Shown here one piece after another: positions 18,059 to 26,919 of a DNA stretch of 64,000 nucleotides (position 1 is the stretch's first letter; every line of letters begins with the position of its first letter). This stretch comes from GCA-2693325 sp036343635 (lineage in GTDB: Bacteria > Latescibacterota > UBA2968 > UBA8231), in NCBI GenBank assembly GCA_036343635.1, contig JAYYVF010000020.1, positions 39,965 to 103,964 of the forward strand, given 5' to 3'. The translations under genes and the position numbers were made by a program. The notes under the pieces were generated by a model. It was not told the origin of the DNA, did no database searches, and saw nothing but the letters and a program-made list of their open reading frames with translations.

Positions 18059-21000
18059 TTATTTGACCAAGGTCATCTTACGGATTTGCGAGAAGTCTCC
18101 CGCTTCCAAGCTGTAAAAGTAAACTCCAGAGGAGATACTGTTTCCAGCTTCGGTCTTACCGTCCCACTTAATTCGGTAAGTACCGGCCTTCATCCTTGAA
18201 TCAACCAACGTGCGGACCGTTTGTCCAAGCTGGTTGAAGACTCGCAATTGAACTTCCCGAGCAGTCGGGATATCAAAGCGAATCTCCGTTGATGGATTGA
18301 AGGGGTTCGGGAAGTTCTGGTGCAGAGCGGCTACCTTAGGTAGCGCCCGCGCCTTCTCAACCCGCATGGTATTAGCCTGATAGGCACTGTTAACAAACTG
18401 ACCGCCCAGGACTTCGATCTGTCCCGGATCTTCTGTCAGCGTCATGAAACGCACAGTAACCAATTCAGCATCACCACGAGCCGACCATTCACGTCCGACA
18501 CGACCCGACGCGACCTCGACACGGCCTGGTTCATTGCGACTGAAGAAGAGTGATCCGCGCGAATTATTCGCGAAGACGTCCCCTTCTACTACCGCAGCAC
18601 CAGGCAATACCTTGACCCGGTCCGGATCGTAACCCAAGACCAGTTCGTAGGCCATAACGTCGCTCATACCAGTCGCCTTGGCGGTGACTTCAAATACGCG
18701 TCCTGACCACCAGGATTCGACTTCCTCAACTCCGACAACTTCAACTTTGGCCGTTGCGTTATCGCTGTCTTCACCTGTAGCCTTGAAGACCGGCGGCGCA
18801 CCCCAGCCGTCGTTACCGAAGTTTGTGGTTACAAAGCCTAGATCCAGCGAGTTGATCACACCATCCGCATTTACGTCGGCGTCAGCAACAAAGCCGGCAT
18901 CTCCTGGCGTCTCGTTCCAGAGGCTGTATACCAGGTTTGCATCAGAAATGTCAACCTGGTTGTCGCCGGTAGCATCCCCACCACGCAAGTAGCCTAATGG
19001 CGTCTGTGGCGAGAGATTACCGAGAATATCGGAACTATACGTTGGATCCGGCACTAATGTCGCACCATTGAAAACAACCAACGTGTCGGTACGTCCCGAA
19101 ACATAACCCGGGGCCTTAACCGTCAACTCGTAGATTCCAGGTGGAATCTCAGTCAACGTAAAGGTACCAAACGAATTGCTAACGACCTGCACTGAATCAT
19201 CCAAAGCCGCCGTTGAATCAACGTCGACATCATTAGCTGCCAAATAACTGGCATCCTTAATGTCTTGAGTCGAGCCGATGATGCGCAGGTGCGCATCCAG
19301 CGGTGAGGAATAGTCTGTGCGACCTTCCAGCGGTGCAGTCGCTATAATGCGACCACGAGGCGTCAAGGTTACAAACCCTTCACGTGCCGGAGCAGCCAAC
19401 TCGGTTTTTCCACGACGGAATGCCGTGCGACGACCATCCTCGGAAGACCATTTCAGTAATGATGTAAACGGTGCTCCACCACTGAAACGTTTCACGACGA
19501 GGCCAAGACCCGCTGCCATCTGAGAGCTGTCCTTGGTAGCGTTTCCAATCACCTCACCCGAGAGAATAGACTCTACAAAGTTCAGATGAAGCATCTCATC
19601 GGTACCTTGAGTCGTATCGTTCTGAGCGATCGTGCTTGGAGTCTTGAAAGCGCCATCCAGATCTTGAAAAGCTTGTAAGCCTTCTGTATCTGGATCCGTG
19701 TCGACGACGTCGAAGTATTCCCTCGGCACGTCTAAGTGCATAGACATGAGGTCAATGGAACTACCTTGCGAATTCACCATCACAGCCATTATTAACGTAT
19801 CACCCGAACTGGCCGTCATAGTACCCGGACCAAGTTCGATACTGTAGATTGGATCGGCACCTTCGACACGAAGCGATCCGGGAGCTTTAGAGAGCACAGC
19901 CTTTTGGGCCTGTGATCCCATACCCGAAGCAACCGAGTCGATAAATACACTAGTGCGCGAAGTAGTAGTCGTTGCATAGACCGGAGTTCCGAAACGGCTA
20001 TCTAAACTTGCTGCGATGAAGATGTCAAACTCCGTCGGTGTACCTTTGATATCAAACGACGGTGTTTTAGTATCCCAGAGGTAGAAACTCTCGCTGCTCT
20101 CTCTGAGTTCCGACATCTTATCATCATATGCTTCTTCCGTATCGTTGTCACCAGACACGCTACCTGTCATGTGGTTGACTACGAAAACATCTTCGTTGCC
20201 ACCAGCACGTCCCAGGGCATTCGACTCCAACGCGGTAAGCGTCGCATATTTACCCTTAGGTGCTGCATATAAGCGTAAATAAGCATCGTCAGTACCTGTT
20301 CCATCGTCCATCAAGAAAGAATCCCATTCCAAACGGACAATATCGCCGTTTACAATAGTCTGACCACCAGCTGGCGGCGTCTTCATGACAACTTTGGGTG
20401 TTGGCTGAAATGTTCCGTCATCGCCACCGCGCAACAGAATTGCACCACCGGCCTGAACACGCGTGTTTCCAAGCGTATCATGCAACACGGCATAGATGAA
20501 TGCCGTATCCACCGTAGCGCCAAACTGATACTTGGTGTGGTCGCCTGTTTCACCGGTATCGGCACCGCCATCTGGCTTCGGCAAAAACATCTTTGGCAAA
20601 GCACCTAACGGATTACCAAGGTCCCAGACATACTGATCCTCGGCACCTTCACCATCTTCGCGAAGGTTTCCGACGATCAATTCGGCGGATCCCCCCGTAG
20701 AGGCTAACAGAGCTGTGGAGTCTGAACCTGAGTAATTCGCAACGCCTGGATCCACACCCGTATAATAAAGCGATATGAAGGCATTACCATCCAGATCTTG
20801 ATCCGAACGACCCCGCTGCCACTGAACCGTAAAACGATCCTGCTGCGACGGGTCAATTACCTGTGTTACACCAGTTAACGGCGCAGTAAACTCGAACGCC
20901 GGCGAATGACGAACAGACAACGGCGTACTGGAAGCCTTCACAGCAAACGAATCATCGTCGGCAGCCACTGCATACAGATAGTAGTTACCTTGGTTGATTA

Positions 21001-24000
21001 CAGAATCCTGATCCGATCCCTGCATTACGACATTAAAGTCATACGCATTGTCGTTGTCAGTGCGCAACTCATCCGAACCCTGAATTTCTGTGGCACCAAC
21101 CAAATTGATGTCTAGATCCGGGAACTCACCCGTCAGTTCGACATCACCGGCACCAAGATAATCTACTTGAGCAAAGAAGAGTTTTACCTGTGCATTATCG
21201 TCGTAGTCATCAGCAGTAAACTTGACGCTATATGGATTCGCCTTGTCTTTATTGCTGTATTCTCCCGTATCAACCGTATCGGAGGCTACTGGAGCCACCT
21301 GACGAACGATCGGAATATGACGTATGCGCAACGGTCCATCACTCACCGAATATACCGGTTTGTTCGTACCGTCATCTGCTACCAGATAGACGTAATACAT
21401 TCCATCCAGCATCTTAGTAATTGCTGCATAACCATAAGCTACCTGGTAAGCATTGCCCGGATCGTCCCATGTATAAATGAGGTTGGCACTTTCCGACGCA
21501 CCCTCGCTAAAGTCGCCCGTAGCGGGAGCACTAGCATCTGTGCCGACATCGTCATTTTCATCAACAACCAACGTAGCAAAGGTCTCAATATCTTTGACCG
21601 ATGAAAGTCCATTGTCAGGATAAACATAAAACGCTGCTTTCAAATCGGTCGAGCCCGTACCAAAATCATTGTCGACATCATACAACCTATACTGGATGCC
21701 GTACGAATCGTTGGCAAAACTACTCGACGCAGTCGTGGCATCCGGAGTGACAACGGATACATACGGTTCGTCATTTGAAGCAACGATGTCAATCCGGGGA
21801 CCCATTATAAAGTAGGTTCCATGCGCATTACTGCGTTCGTACGCTGCGGCAGTAGCATCGGTAACGACAACCGGGTGTAACGAGTGACCGGTTACACCGG
21901 CACCAGCAGCATCCACCATAGTGTTAACACCGCCATAAAAGGTGGCACCTACTCCTACGCCCGTCGTGGTACCTTGGGCAACAGAAATACTCTGCGACCT
22001 CTTACCGTCTCTTGCACGTACACCTGCTGGGTTATCGTTTTCAGAGGGCAGACGAGCACTTGTGCTAGCCGTTATAATGACAACATTACCAAAGGCTGTA
22101 CCAGCGTCCGGAACGACTGAATCCGATCCTAGAACATTAAGCTTGACCAACAAGCCTGCTTTGTCCTCGGGATCACCCCATTCGCCCAGGCCATCTGATC
22201 CGTCATCGTCACTAAGACCCTGGAATACACCAATGTCATTCTGTGCATCCTGGGCGCTCTTCGCACCCTTATAAATTCCAGTGTCGTCAGAAGCTGCAAG
22301 TGACGTAACACCCAGCGTTGTCATCGAGGCCCGTTGCCATTGTCCTGTCAAAAACCCACCAGGAGCTTTCGAAGAGGCTGGCACGCTGGCTCCAATACCC
22401 AAACCATCCGAAGGATCCGCAACTGATATCGGGATAAGATTCATCGTCGATGTTGCTTGCGGAAGAACCGGATCGTAGGTCAATATGTATTGGTATGCAC
22501 CGACAGGCTCAGAGATGTCCTCAAATGTCGATGAACGGCCGATCACCTTGAAATACGGAACTGGCTTGATGTCCAAACAAGCACCAGCACCGCTCCCACA
22601 GCGGGCGTGGAGGTTGTGAAAACCCTGTGCACCATAACCGCTATAACCGGCTGTACCGGTGGCCTCACCTTGACCACCTACAAAGGTCATAACGAGGTCA
22701 TCTGATCCAGGGATGAGTGCCATATCCGGACCGATCAAAGCCATGTGGGCTGCAAGGATACCGTCGCCGGTACCGTTTCCATTCGTCGCAACTACAGACG
22801 GAAGTTCCCACTCGGATCCGTTGAAACGAGAATAATACAAGCTATTACCGAAATAGTTCCATGATGTCTTAGTTCTATTACCCGCAGACGAACCGCCGGA
22901 GAAAGCGATGTGGATGTCGCCTCGAACACCGGGAATTTTACCATCTGCAACGGCAGAAATACGGTCAACGAACATCCAGTGATTCTCAATCTCGTAAATG
23001 GAATCATCAACGAAAAGTCCCGCACCGGTAGTGGTTTTGTAAGCCACGCCTTCCCCTGTTGGAAAGACATTTACCGCTGCCGTCCAACCACCACTCGGTC
23101 CGACAACACCGTCGTAGGTCTTCGTGGCATACTGGATGTTCTCGTCAAGACCGGGCGTATCCGTATACTTCCAGAATACGTAAACCTTATCCGGTGTTTG
23201 CTCGCGATCCACCACCAACGATGGAAACAAGTGCATGGCACCATCGATATAATTCGAAACTCCACCACTTGATAATGCCGTAGAAGTTCCTACGGACGCT
23301 TCGAACGTACCAACTTCACCACCAGCACTATCCTGTGCCCAGGCATTCTGTGCATCAGCCCAGTCCTCTGCAGGAGCGGATTTGTGATAAATTTTTTCAG
23401 TGCCATTTACTGGATTCCAGTATACGATGTGAATAATATCATCGTCACCGACAAAAATGTCAGGAGCGATCCCGACTGTATTATCCGGATCAATACGGAT
23501 ACCACCTAAACTATTCGAGGTATTCTTTGAACCAACCAATACTTGACTGGCCTGACCTAATTTCAAACTGTCAGCATCCATTTTAGCAAGCATGATATCA
23601 GGGTCACCGGCGTTTGTATTAGCAACACCGTTATCAAGCAAACCGCCAAAACCGCGCTGATACGTAATAAAGATATCGTCCGTCGAAGTGATAGCCATCC
23701 GAGGGAACGCGACTTGAGAGTTCTGACCAGGCAATGAGCTGACGAGATGATAGGCATGGTTCGTGCCGTTAGCAGCCTGCAAACCCTGCACCGTATCACT
23801 GATAGCTACTGCGCTATTGTTCGGGAGCCAGGAGCTACCACCGTCGTTCGAGTAATTAAAGAATATTCCTTTAAAAACTCGGGTCCCCTGGTTGGGATCT
23901 GCTGCTGCCGTACCAGTGGTTGAGCGTCCACGAAGTGCACGCTCCGCCGTACCAGCATTAGCCTTTGGCCCAGCCGTAACACCGTCTGCGGACCAATCCA

Positions 24001-24556
24001 TTGCGTAAACAACACGCGGATTCCCTCGGCTGTCCACAACCAAATCAACCGTCGAAAAACCACTACCCATTGCGGTGTTTGTGGTTATCGTATCAAATTG
24101 GAGTGCACCCGACACCGAGATAGTGTCACTAAAGGATCTACCACCATCAAAGCTTTTGGCATATACAACGCCGTAAGCACCTGTGGTATAAATCTTATTT
24201 CCGTTGGATGCGTAGCCTCGACGCTGCACCCAGGCACGGTGGATCACGCCAGCATCGTCAACTGCAACAGCGTGAGCCATATGCTGAGCTTCATCACCTG
24301 CCGAAAAATAGGCCTCGGCTCTTTCCAGCTTCTGGAAGTTACCGATTACTGGGTAATTAGCTGTCGCCGGCTGATTTAAATCAACAAGCACTGAGACAGT
24401 CGATTCCGTCTCAAAATTAGTTTGTGCCGTGCTATCAGACCGCGAAAATCCCTTAGGGGTCTGGTTCTCAAAAATAGGCTGAGCCGTAACTGTACGGGCC
24501 ACCCCAAGCGTGAGAATTAACAACAGCACGCAAAACGTATTACGCTTTTGTATCAT
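18059..24556 (-). CDS. giant secreted protein: BNR/sialidase-like propeller, cohesin-like modules, dockerin, NPFNP sorting domain
   Basis: 2165 residues. A signal peptide (ending TVTAQP) leads into a repetitive propeller region of about 600 residues with Asp-box-like SFDGGRSFSD and SNDGGSSWLPN plus HIVYWNP strands. The middle holds several beta-sandwich repeats beginning LRIRHIP/LSVRHSP. Around residue 1560 a cohesin-like module begins, then a carboxypeptidase-regulatory-like insert (FGTFTLTEIPPGIYELTVKAPGY). A type I dockerin with two calcium-loop halves (GDATGDNQVDISD, ADVNADGVINSLD) sits near 1855-1914. A second cohesin-like module and the sorting domain NFPNPFNPSTEIRFDIP ... MTLVK end it. 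Start supported by AAGGAG nine bases upstream. Its base and codon use look GC-richer than its neighbours, suggesting high expression. Likely a major surface protein. Confidence 0.85.
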   Translation of the reverse strand: MIQKRNTFCVLLLILTLGVARTVTAQPIFENQTPKGFSRSDSTAQTNFETESTVSVLVDLNQPATANYPVIGNFQKLERAEAYFSAGDEAQHMAHAVAVDDAGVIHRAWVQRRGYASNGNKIYTTGAYGVVYAKSFDGGRSFSDTISVSGALQFDTITTNTAMGSGFSTVDLVVDSRGNPRVVYAMDWSADGVTAGPKANAGTAERALRGRSTTGTAAADPNQGTRVFKGIFFNYSNDGGSSWLPNNSAVAISDTVQGLQAANGTNHAYHLVSSLPGQNSQVAFPRMAITSTDDIFITYQRGFGGLLDNGVANTNAGDPDIMLAKMDADSLKLGQASQVLVGSKNTSNSLGGIRIDPDNTVGIAPDIFVGDDDIIHIVYWNPVNGTEKIYHKSAPAEDWADAQNAWAQDSAGGEVGTFEASVGTSTALSSGGVSNYIDGAMHLFPSLVVDREQTPDKVYVFWKYTDTPGLDENIQYATKTYDGVVGPSGGWTAAVNVFPTGEGVAYKTTTGAGLFVDDSIYEIENHWMFVDRISAVADGKIPGVRGDIHIAFSGGSSAGNRTKTSWNYFGNSLYYSRFNGSEWELPSVVATNGNGTGDGILAAHMALIGPDMALIPGSDDLVMTFVGGQGEATGTAGYSGYGAQGFHNLHARCGSGAGACLDIKPVPYFKVIGRSSTFEDISEPVGAYQYILTYDPVLPQATSTMNLIPISVADPSDGLGIGASVPASSKAPGGFLTGQWQRASMTTLGVTSLAASDDTGIYKGAKSAQDAQNDIGVFQGLSDDDGSDGLGEWGDPEDKAGLLVKLNVLGSDSVVPDAGTAFGNVVIITASTSARLPSENDNPAGVRARDGKRSQSISVAQGTTTGVGVGATFYGGVNTMVDAAGAGVTGHSLHPVVVTDATAAAYERSNAHGTYFIMGPRIDIVASNDEPYVSVVTPDATTASSSFANDSYGIQYRLYDVDNDFGTGSTDLKAAFYVYPDNGLSSVKDIETFATLVVDENDDVGTDASAPATGDFSEGASESANLIYTWDDPGNAYQVAYGYAAITKMLDGMYYVYLVADDGTNKPVYSVSDGPLRIRHIPIVRQVAPVASDTVDTGEYSNKDKANPYSVKFTADDYDDNAQVKLFFAQVDYLGAGDVELTGEFPDLDINLVGATEIQGSDELRTDNDNAYDFNVVMQGSDQDSVINQGNYYLYAVAADDDSFAVKASSTPLSVRHSPAFEFTAPLTGVTQVIDPSQQDRFTVQWQRGRSDQDLDGNAFISLYYTGVDPGVANYSGSDSTALLASTGGSAELIVGNLREDGEGAEDQYVWDLGNPLGALPKMFLPKPDGGADTGETGDHTKYQFGATVDTAFIYAVLHDTLGNTRVQAGGAILLRGGDDGTFQPTPKVVMKTPPAGGQTIVNGDIVRLEWDSFLMDDGTGTDDAYLRLYAAPKGKYATLTALESNALGRAGGNEDVFVVNHMTGSVSGDNDTEEAYDDKMSELRESSESFYLWDTKTPSFDIKGTPTEFDIFIAASLDSRFGTPVYATTTTSRTSVFIDSVASGMGSQAQKAVLSKAPGSLRVEGADPIYSIELGPGTMTASSGDTLIMAVMVNSQGSSIDLMSMHLDVPREYFDVVDTDPDTEGLQAFQDLDGAFKTPSTIAQNDTTQGTDEMLHLNFVESILSGEVIGNATKDSSQMAAGLGLVVKRFSGGAPFTSLLKWSSEDGRRTAFRRGKTELAAPAREGFVTLTPRGRIIATAPLEGRTDYSSPLDAHLRIIGSTQDIKDASYLAANDVDVDSTAALDDSVQVVSNSFGTFTLTEIPPGIYELTVKAPGYVSGRTDTLVVFNGATLVPDPTYSSDILGNLSPQTPLGYLRGGDATGDNQVDISDANLVYSLWNETPGDAGFVADADVNADGVINSLDLGFVTTNFGNDGWGAPPVFKATGEDSDNATAKVEVVGVEEVESWWSGRVFEVTAKATGMSDVMAYELVLGYDPDRVKVLPGAAVVEGDVFANNSRGSLFFSRNEPGRVEVASGRVGREWSARGDAELVTVRFMTLTEDPGQIEVLGGQFVNSAYQANTMRVEKARALPKVAALHQNFPNPFNPSTEIRFDIPTAREVQLRVFNQLGQTVRTLVDSRMKAGTYRIKWDGKTEAGNSISSGVYFYSLEAGDFSQIRKMTLVK

Positions 24557-25186
24557 CTGTTAAAACTCCTTCCATGGACACAACTATTTTTACTGAAAGC
24601 GGAAAATTTTAGAGCAGCCGACGGATTTCCCTATCAGTCAACAACCCATAACCTGACACATGGCCTCCAGACTCCCCGCCCCCACGGATCCTCTGCAGTC
24701 CACCTTAAATCAATCTCGTGTCGGGTGTATCTCTTGCGAGCCACCCACCAAGACTTACGTCAATGTATCGGCATTCATAAACCAAACTTCATCATTTTTT
24801 CAAAATCACCGGTCTCGGTCATATTTATCCTGGGTCATAATAGATTGCTCACCTATAATCAGAGTGGGTTTGCCTACACAAGTCAGCATTTATTTGTGAG
24901 CTCCCCCTGCCCAGTTGCCGATATACTTGCGTATGAGAAGTAAGGCCTTATATTTGAAGGCCGCTCGTGTGTAGCGGCGTGGAGCCGACCCTCCTATAAA
25001 TTCGGGGGCCGACTCTCCTTTCCGCTATCAGACAAAGTTGCGTCCTGGTTTTTTGTTGTGAGCACCCACTGGTTTGCTAGTGGGGGGGTGCAAACCCGCG
25101 AGGCTAACGGTTTTAGGACTTACTTGTCGAGAACAGGTCAGCAAGTGGCGTGCCACTACTCATTGCGCTACTTGAGATAAAGCGGT

Positions 25187-25195
25187 TGCTATAGT
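25187..25195 (+). promoter_or_regulatory. candidate extended minus-10 promoter for rpsT
   Basis: TGCTATAGT matches an extended minus-10 (TGnTATAAT with one mismatch). Transcription would start near 25202, giving an 88-base leader before the TTG start of rpsT. No good minus-35 box is present, as is common for extended minus-10 promoters. Confidence 0.4.
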
Positions 25196-25227
25196 AAAAA
25201 CAGGTGTTTACAGAAATTAGAGAGTCT

Positions 25228-25251
25228 CACCCCTTGTTCGTCCAGGGGGTG
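25228..25251 (+). promoter_or_regulatory. leader hairpin before rpsT
   Basis: CACCCC pairs with GGGGTG, extended by weaker pairs around a TTCGT loop, in the predicted rpsT leader. There is no T-run after it, so it is not a simple terminator. It might take part in autoregulation of S20 or simply be stable leader structure. Confidence 0.35.
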
Positions 25252-25289
25252 GAATAAATTGCCCGTTCCCGAGTTAAAGGAGAGCAAGA

Positions 25290-25544
25290 TTGCCGAAACT
25301 CATATCGTCGAAAAAGCGTTTACGTACCTCTTTAAAGGCACGTGACCGTAATAAAGCCGCATTGTCACGCATGCGCACCGCCATCAAAAACGTCCGGTCT
25401 GCCGAAGACAAGGATAGCGCAGTCGCAGCACTAAATAACGCACTTTCGGTCGTTGACAGTACCGTGAGAAAAGGAAGAATCCATCGGAACACAGGTGCTC
25501 GCTATAAATCGCGATTAGCGCGAATGGTAAACGCTATAGATTAA
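25290..25544 (+). CDS. rpsT: 30S ribosomal protein S20
   Basis: 84-residue, highly basic helical protein. The N-terminus PKLISSKKRLRTSLKARDRNKAALSRMRTAIK and the C-terminal RKGRIHRNTGARYKSRLARMV are typical of bacterial S20, which binds 16S rRNA early in small-subunit assembly. Length matches the family. The start is TTG at 25290 with AAGGAGAG about eight bases upstream; S20 genes in other bacteria also use TTG or UUG-type starts. Monocistronic: a promoter-like site lies at 25187 and a terminator follows. Confidence 0.95.
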   Translation: MPKLISSKKRLRTSLKARDRNKAALSRMRTAIKNVRSAEDKDSAVAALNNALSVVDSTVRKGRIHRNTGARYKSRLARMVNAID

Positions 25545-25569
25545 ACGATTTTAATACTCATTTACAAAA

Positions 25570-25602
25570 GAAAACCGCCTCTTTAGTCTCCCGGCGGTTT
25601 TC
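25570..25602. terminator. bidirectional terminator between rpsT and the cysteine operon
   Basis: Ten-base perfect stem GAAAACCGCC / GGCGGTTTTC with a 13-base loop. The A-rich and T-rich ends provide a T-tract on both strands, so it can end rpsT on the plus strand and the convergent cysteine synthase gene (stop at 25626) on the minus strand. Confidence 0.9.
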
Positions 25603-25625
25603 TTACGGTTCAAAATCTTAGAATC

Positions 25626-26543
25626 CTATTCAAAAACTCTCGTCGTCAAATAACGAAGGCCGCTATCGCATAAGATGGTAACCACTGTGTGCCCTGGACC
25701 GAGTTCATTGGCTATTTTGACCGCTTCGTGTGCATTGGCCCCCGCCGAAACCCCCACTAATAGACCTTCTTCTCGAGCCAGACGCCTGGCCATTTCGTAA
25801 GCACAATCATCTTCAATCACGCTGATGCGATCAATTACACTCCGATTAAGTACTTCTGGCACAAAACCAGCACCAATGCCCTCAATGTAGCTGAAACCAG
25901 GCTCACCACCGGAAAGCACTGGCGAACCAACTGGTTCGATTGCAACGATTTCCATTTGGGGATACGCCTGTTTTAGGATTTCTCCTACACCCGTCACAGT
26001 ACCCCCGGTTCCCACTCCAGCAACAAAAACATCAATTGGGCCATCTATTTGCTCTAAAATCTCTCTAGCGGTCGCTAAACGATGAGCCTCCGGATTTGCC
26101 ATATTTACAAACTGTTGCGGTAAAAAATACTCAGGATTTGAACGTTTCAACTCAAGTGCCTTTTTAATAGCTCCGCGCATACCATCGACTGCCGGCGTGA
26201 GTATGACTTCAGCGCCGTAGGCCTGCATTTGAAGCCGCCTTTCTATGCTCGCCGTATCAAACATAGTCACTATTAGTTTGTAGCCCTTATAGGCAGCAAC
26301 CATCGCCAAACCGATCCCCGTGTTCCCGCTCGTCGGCTCCAATATCGTCCCACCCGGCTTCAAATCACCTTGTTTTTCAGCAGCTTCGATCATTGACAAC
26401 GCAATACGATCCTTGACACTTCCCCCTGGATTTGCCGCTTCCCACTTTCCCCATACCATGGCGGACGATTGAGCAACTACCTTCTGCAGCCTGACAATCG
26501 GCGTCGCTCCTATCAAATCTAAAACACTATTAGCTTTTTTCAT
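25626..26543 (-). CDS. cysteine synthase (PLP-dependent O-acetyl/phosphoserine sulfhydrylase)
   Basis: 305 residues of the CysK/CysM fold type II PLP family. The PLP lysine lies in PGGSVKDRIAL (about residue 44), the phosphate-binding loop is SGNTGIGLAM, and the C-terminal half has GVGTGGTVTGVG and VGVSAGAN. It replaces the beta-substituent of activated serine with sulfide or carrier-bound sulfur to make cysteine. It is the last gene of the operon, 60 bases after the MoaD/CysO-like carrier. With a second synthase at 29300-30244, one enzyme may use the carrier thiocarboxylate and the other free sulfide; which is which cannot be told by eye. Confidence 0.9.
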   Translation of the reverse strand: MKKANSVLDLIGATPIVRLQKVVAQSSAMVWGKWEAANPGGSVKDRIALSMIEAAEKQGDLKPGGTILEPTSGNTGIGLAMVAAYKGYKLIVTMFDTASIERRLQMQAYGAEVILTPAVDGMRGAIKKALELKRSNPEYFLPQQFVNMANPEAHRLATAREILEQIDGPIDVFVAGVGTGGTVTGVGEILKQAYPQMEIVAIEPVGSPVLSGGEPGFSYIEGIGAGFVPEVLNRSVIDRISVIEDDCAYEMARRLAREEGLLVGVSAGANAHEAVKIANELGPGHTVVTILCDSGLRYLTTRVFE

Positions 26544-26603
26544 TTTTTACTTACCCGCGTTAATCCAAGGCTAACCCTTTCTCCAGAATCTAACACAGCA
26601 GAA

Positions 26604-26885
26604 TCAAACGCTACCGCCTGCAATTGCAGGAACAATAGACACTTCATCCTCGTCCTTTAGTGAAGTCGATTTACCATCCAAAAAGCGGATGTCCTCATCA
26701 TTCACGAAAATGTTTACGTAGCGTCGTATTTCACCATTTTCGTCTAAGAGTTTGCCTGCAATACCACTAAATTCAGAATCGAGGCTATCTATCAATTCAC
26801 CCACCTGGGTCGCGTCAACCAACACCTCCGACTCTCCATTTGTCAATTTACGCAACGGAGTAGGAATATTCACTTTTATCGCCAT
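26604..26885 (-). CDS. MoaD/ThiS/CysO-like sulfur carrier with C-terminal GGSV
   Basis: 93-residue ubiquitin-fold protein. IKVNIPTPLRKLTNGESEVLV and VGELIDSLDSEF form the beta-grasp start, YVNIFVNDEDIRFLDG the middle, and LKDEDEVSIVPAIAGGSV the end. Carriers of this family become thiocarboxylated on a C-terminal Gly-Gly. Here two extra residues (Ser-Val) follow GG, so trimming would be needed first, as described for QbsE/QbsD-type systems. A JAMM peptidase encoded in the same operon could do this. The ATG at 26885 is preferred because GGAG sits six bases before it; TTG and ATG codons just upstream are in the same frame. The adenylating (ThiF/MoeZ-like) enzyme is not in the window. Confidence 0.85.
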   Translation of the reverse strand: MAIKVNIPTPLRKLTNGESEVLVDATQVGELIDSLDSEFSGIAGKLLDENGEIRRYVNIFVNDEDIRFLDGKSTSLKDEDEVSIVPAIAGGSV

Positions 26886-26919
26886 CATTTTCTCCAAATT
26901 TTATTTAAAAGACCCAGTC

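Larger units (their letters stand above)
24557..25289. other. gene-free intergenic region with several hairpins
   Basis: Divergent gap of 733 bases between the giant surface gene and rpsT. The first 380 bases show nothing convincing. From 24960 the region is richer in G and C and holds a perfect hairpin (24960-24978, GCCGCT/AGCGGC), a direct repeat GCCGACYCTCC (24984-24994 and 25008-25018), a GC-rich hairpin at 25061-25090 and a short palindrome at 25144-25157. It may encode a structured RNA, but it lacks the hallmark sequences of RNase P RNA, tmRNA, 4.5S RNA or the common riboswitches. Confidence 0.4.

Noticed and set aside
21167..21604. 145-codon plus-strand frame antisense to the giant gene
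   Set aside because: Lies fully inside a convincing coding frame on the other strand, with no independent signals.
24548..24943. 131-codon plus-strand frame in the gap before rpsT
   Set aside because: No Shine-Dalgarno, overlaps the end of the giant gene start, composition unlike a real protein; treated as chance.
24955..25260. RNase P RNA, tmRNA, 4.5S RNA or a known riboswitch upstream of rpsT
   Set aside because: The conserved core sequences of these RNAs are not present on either strand.
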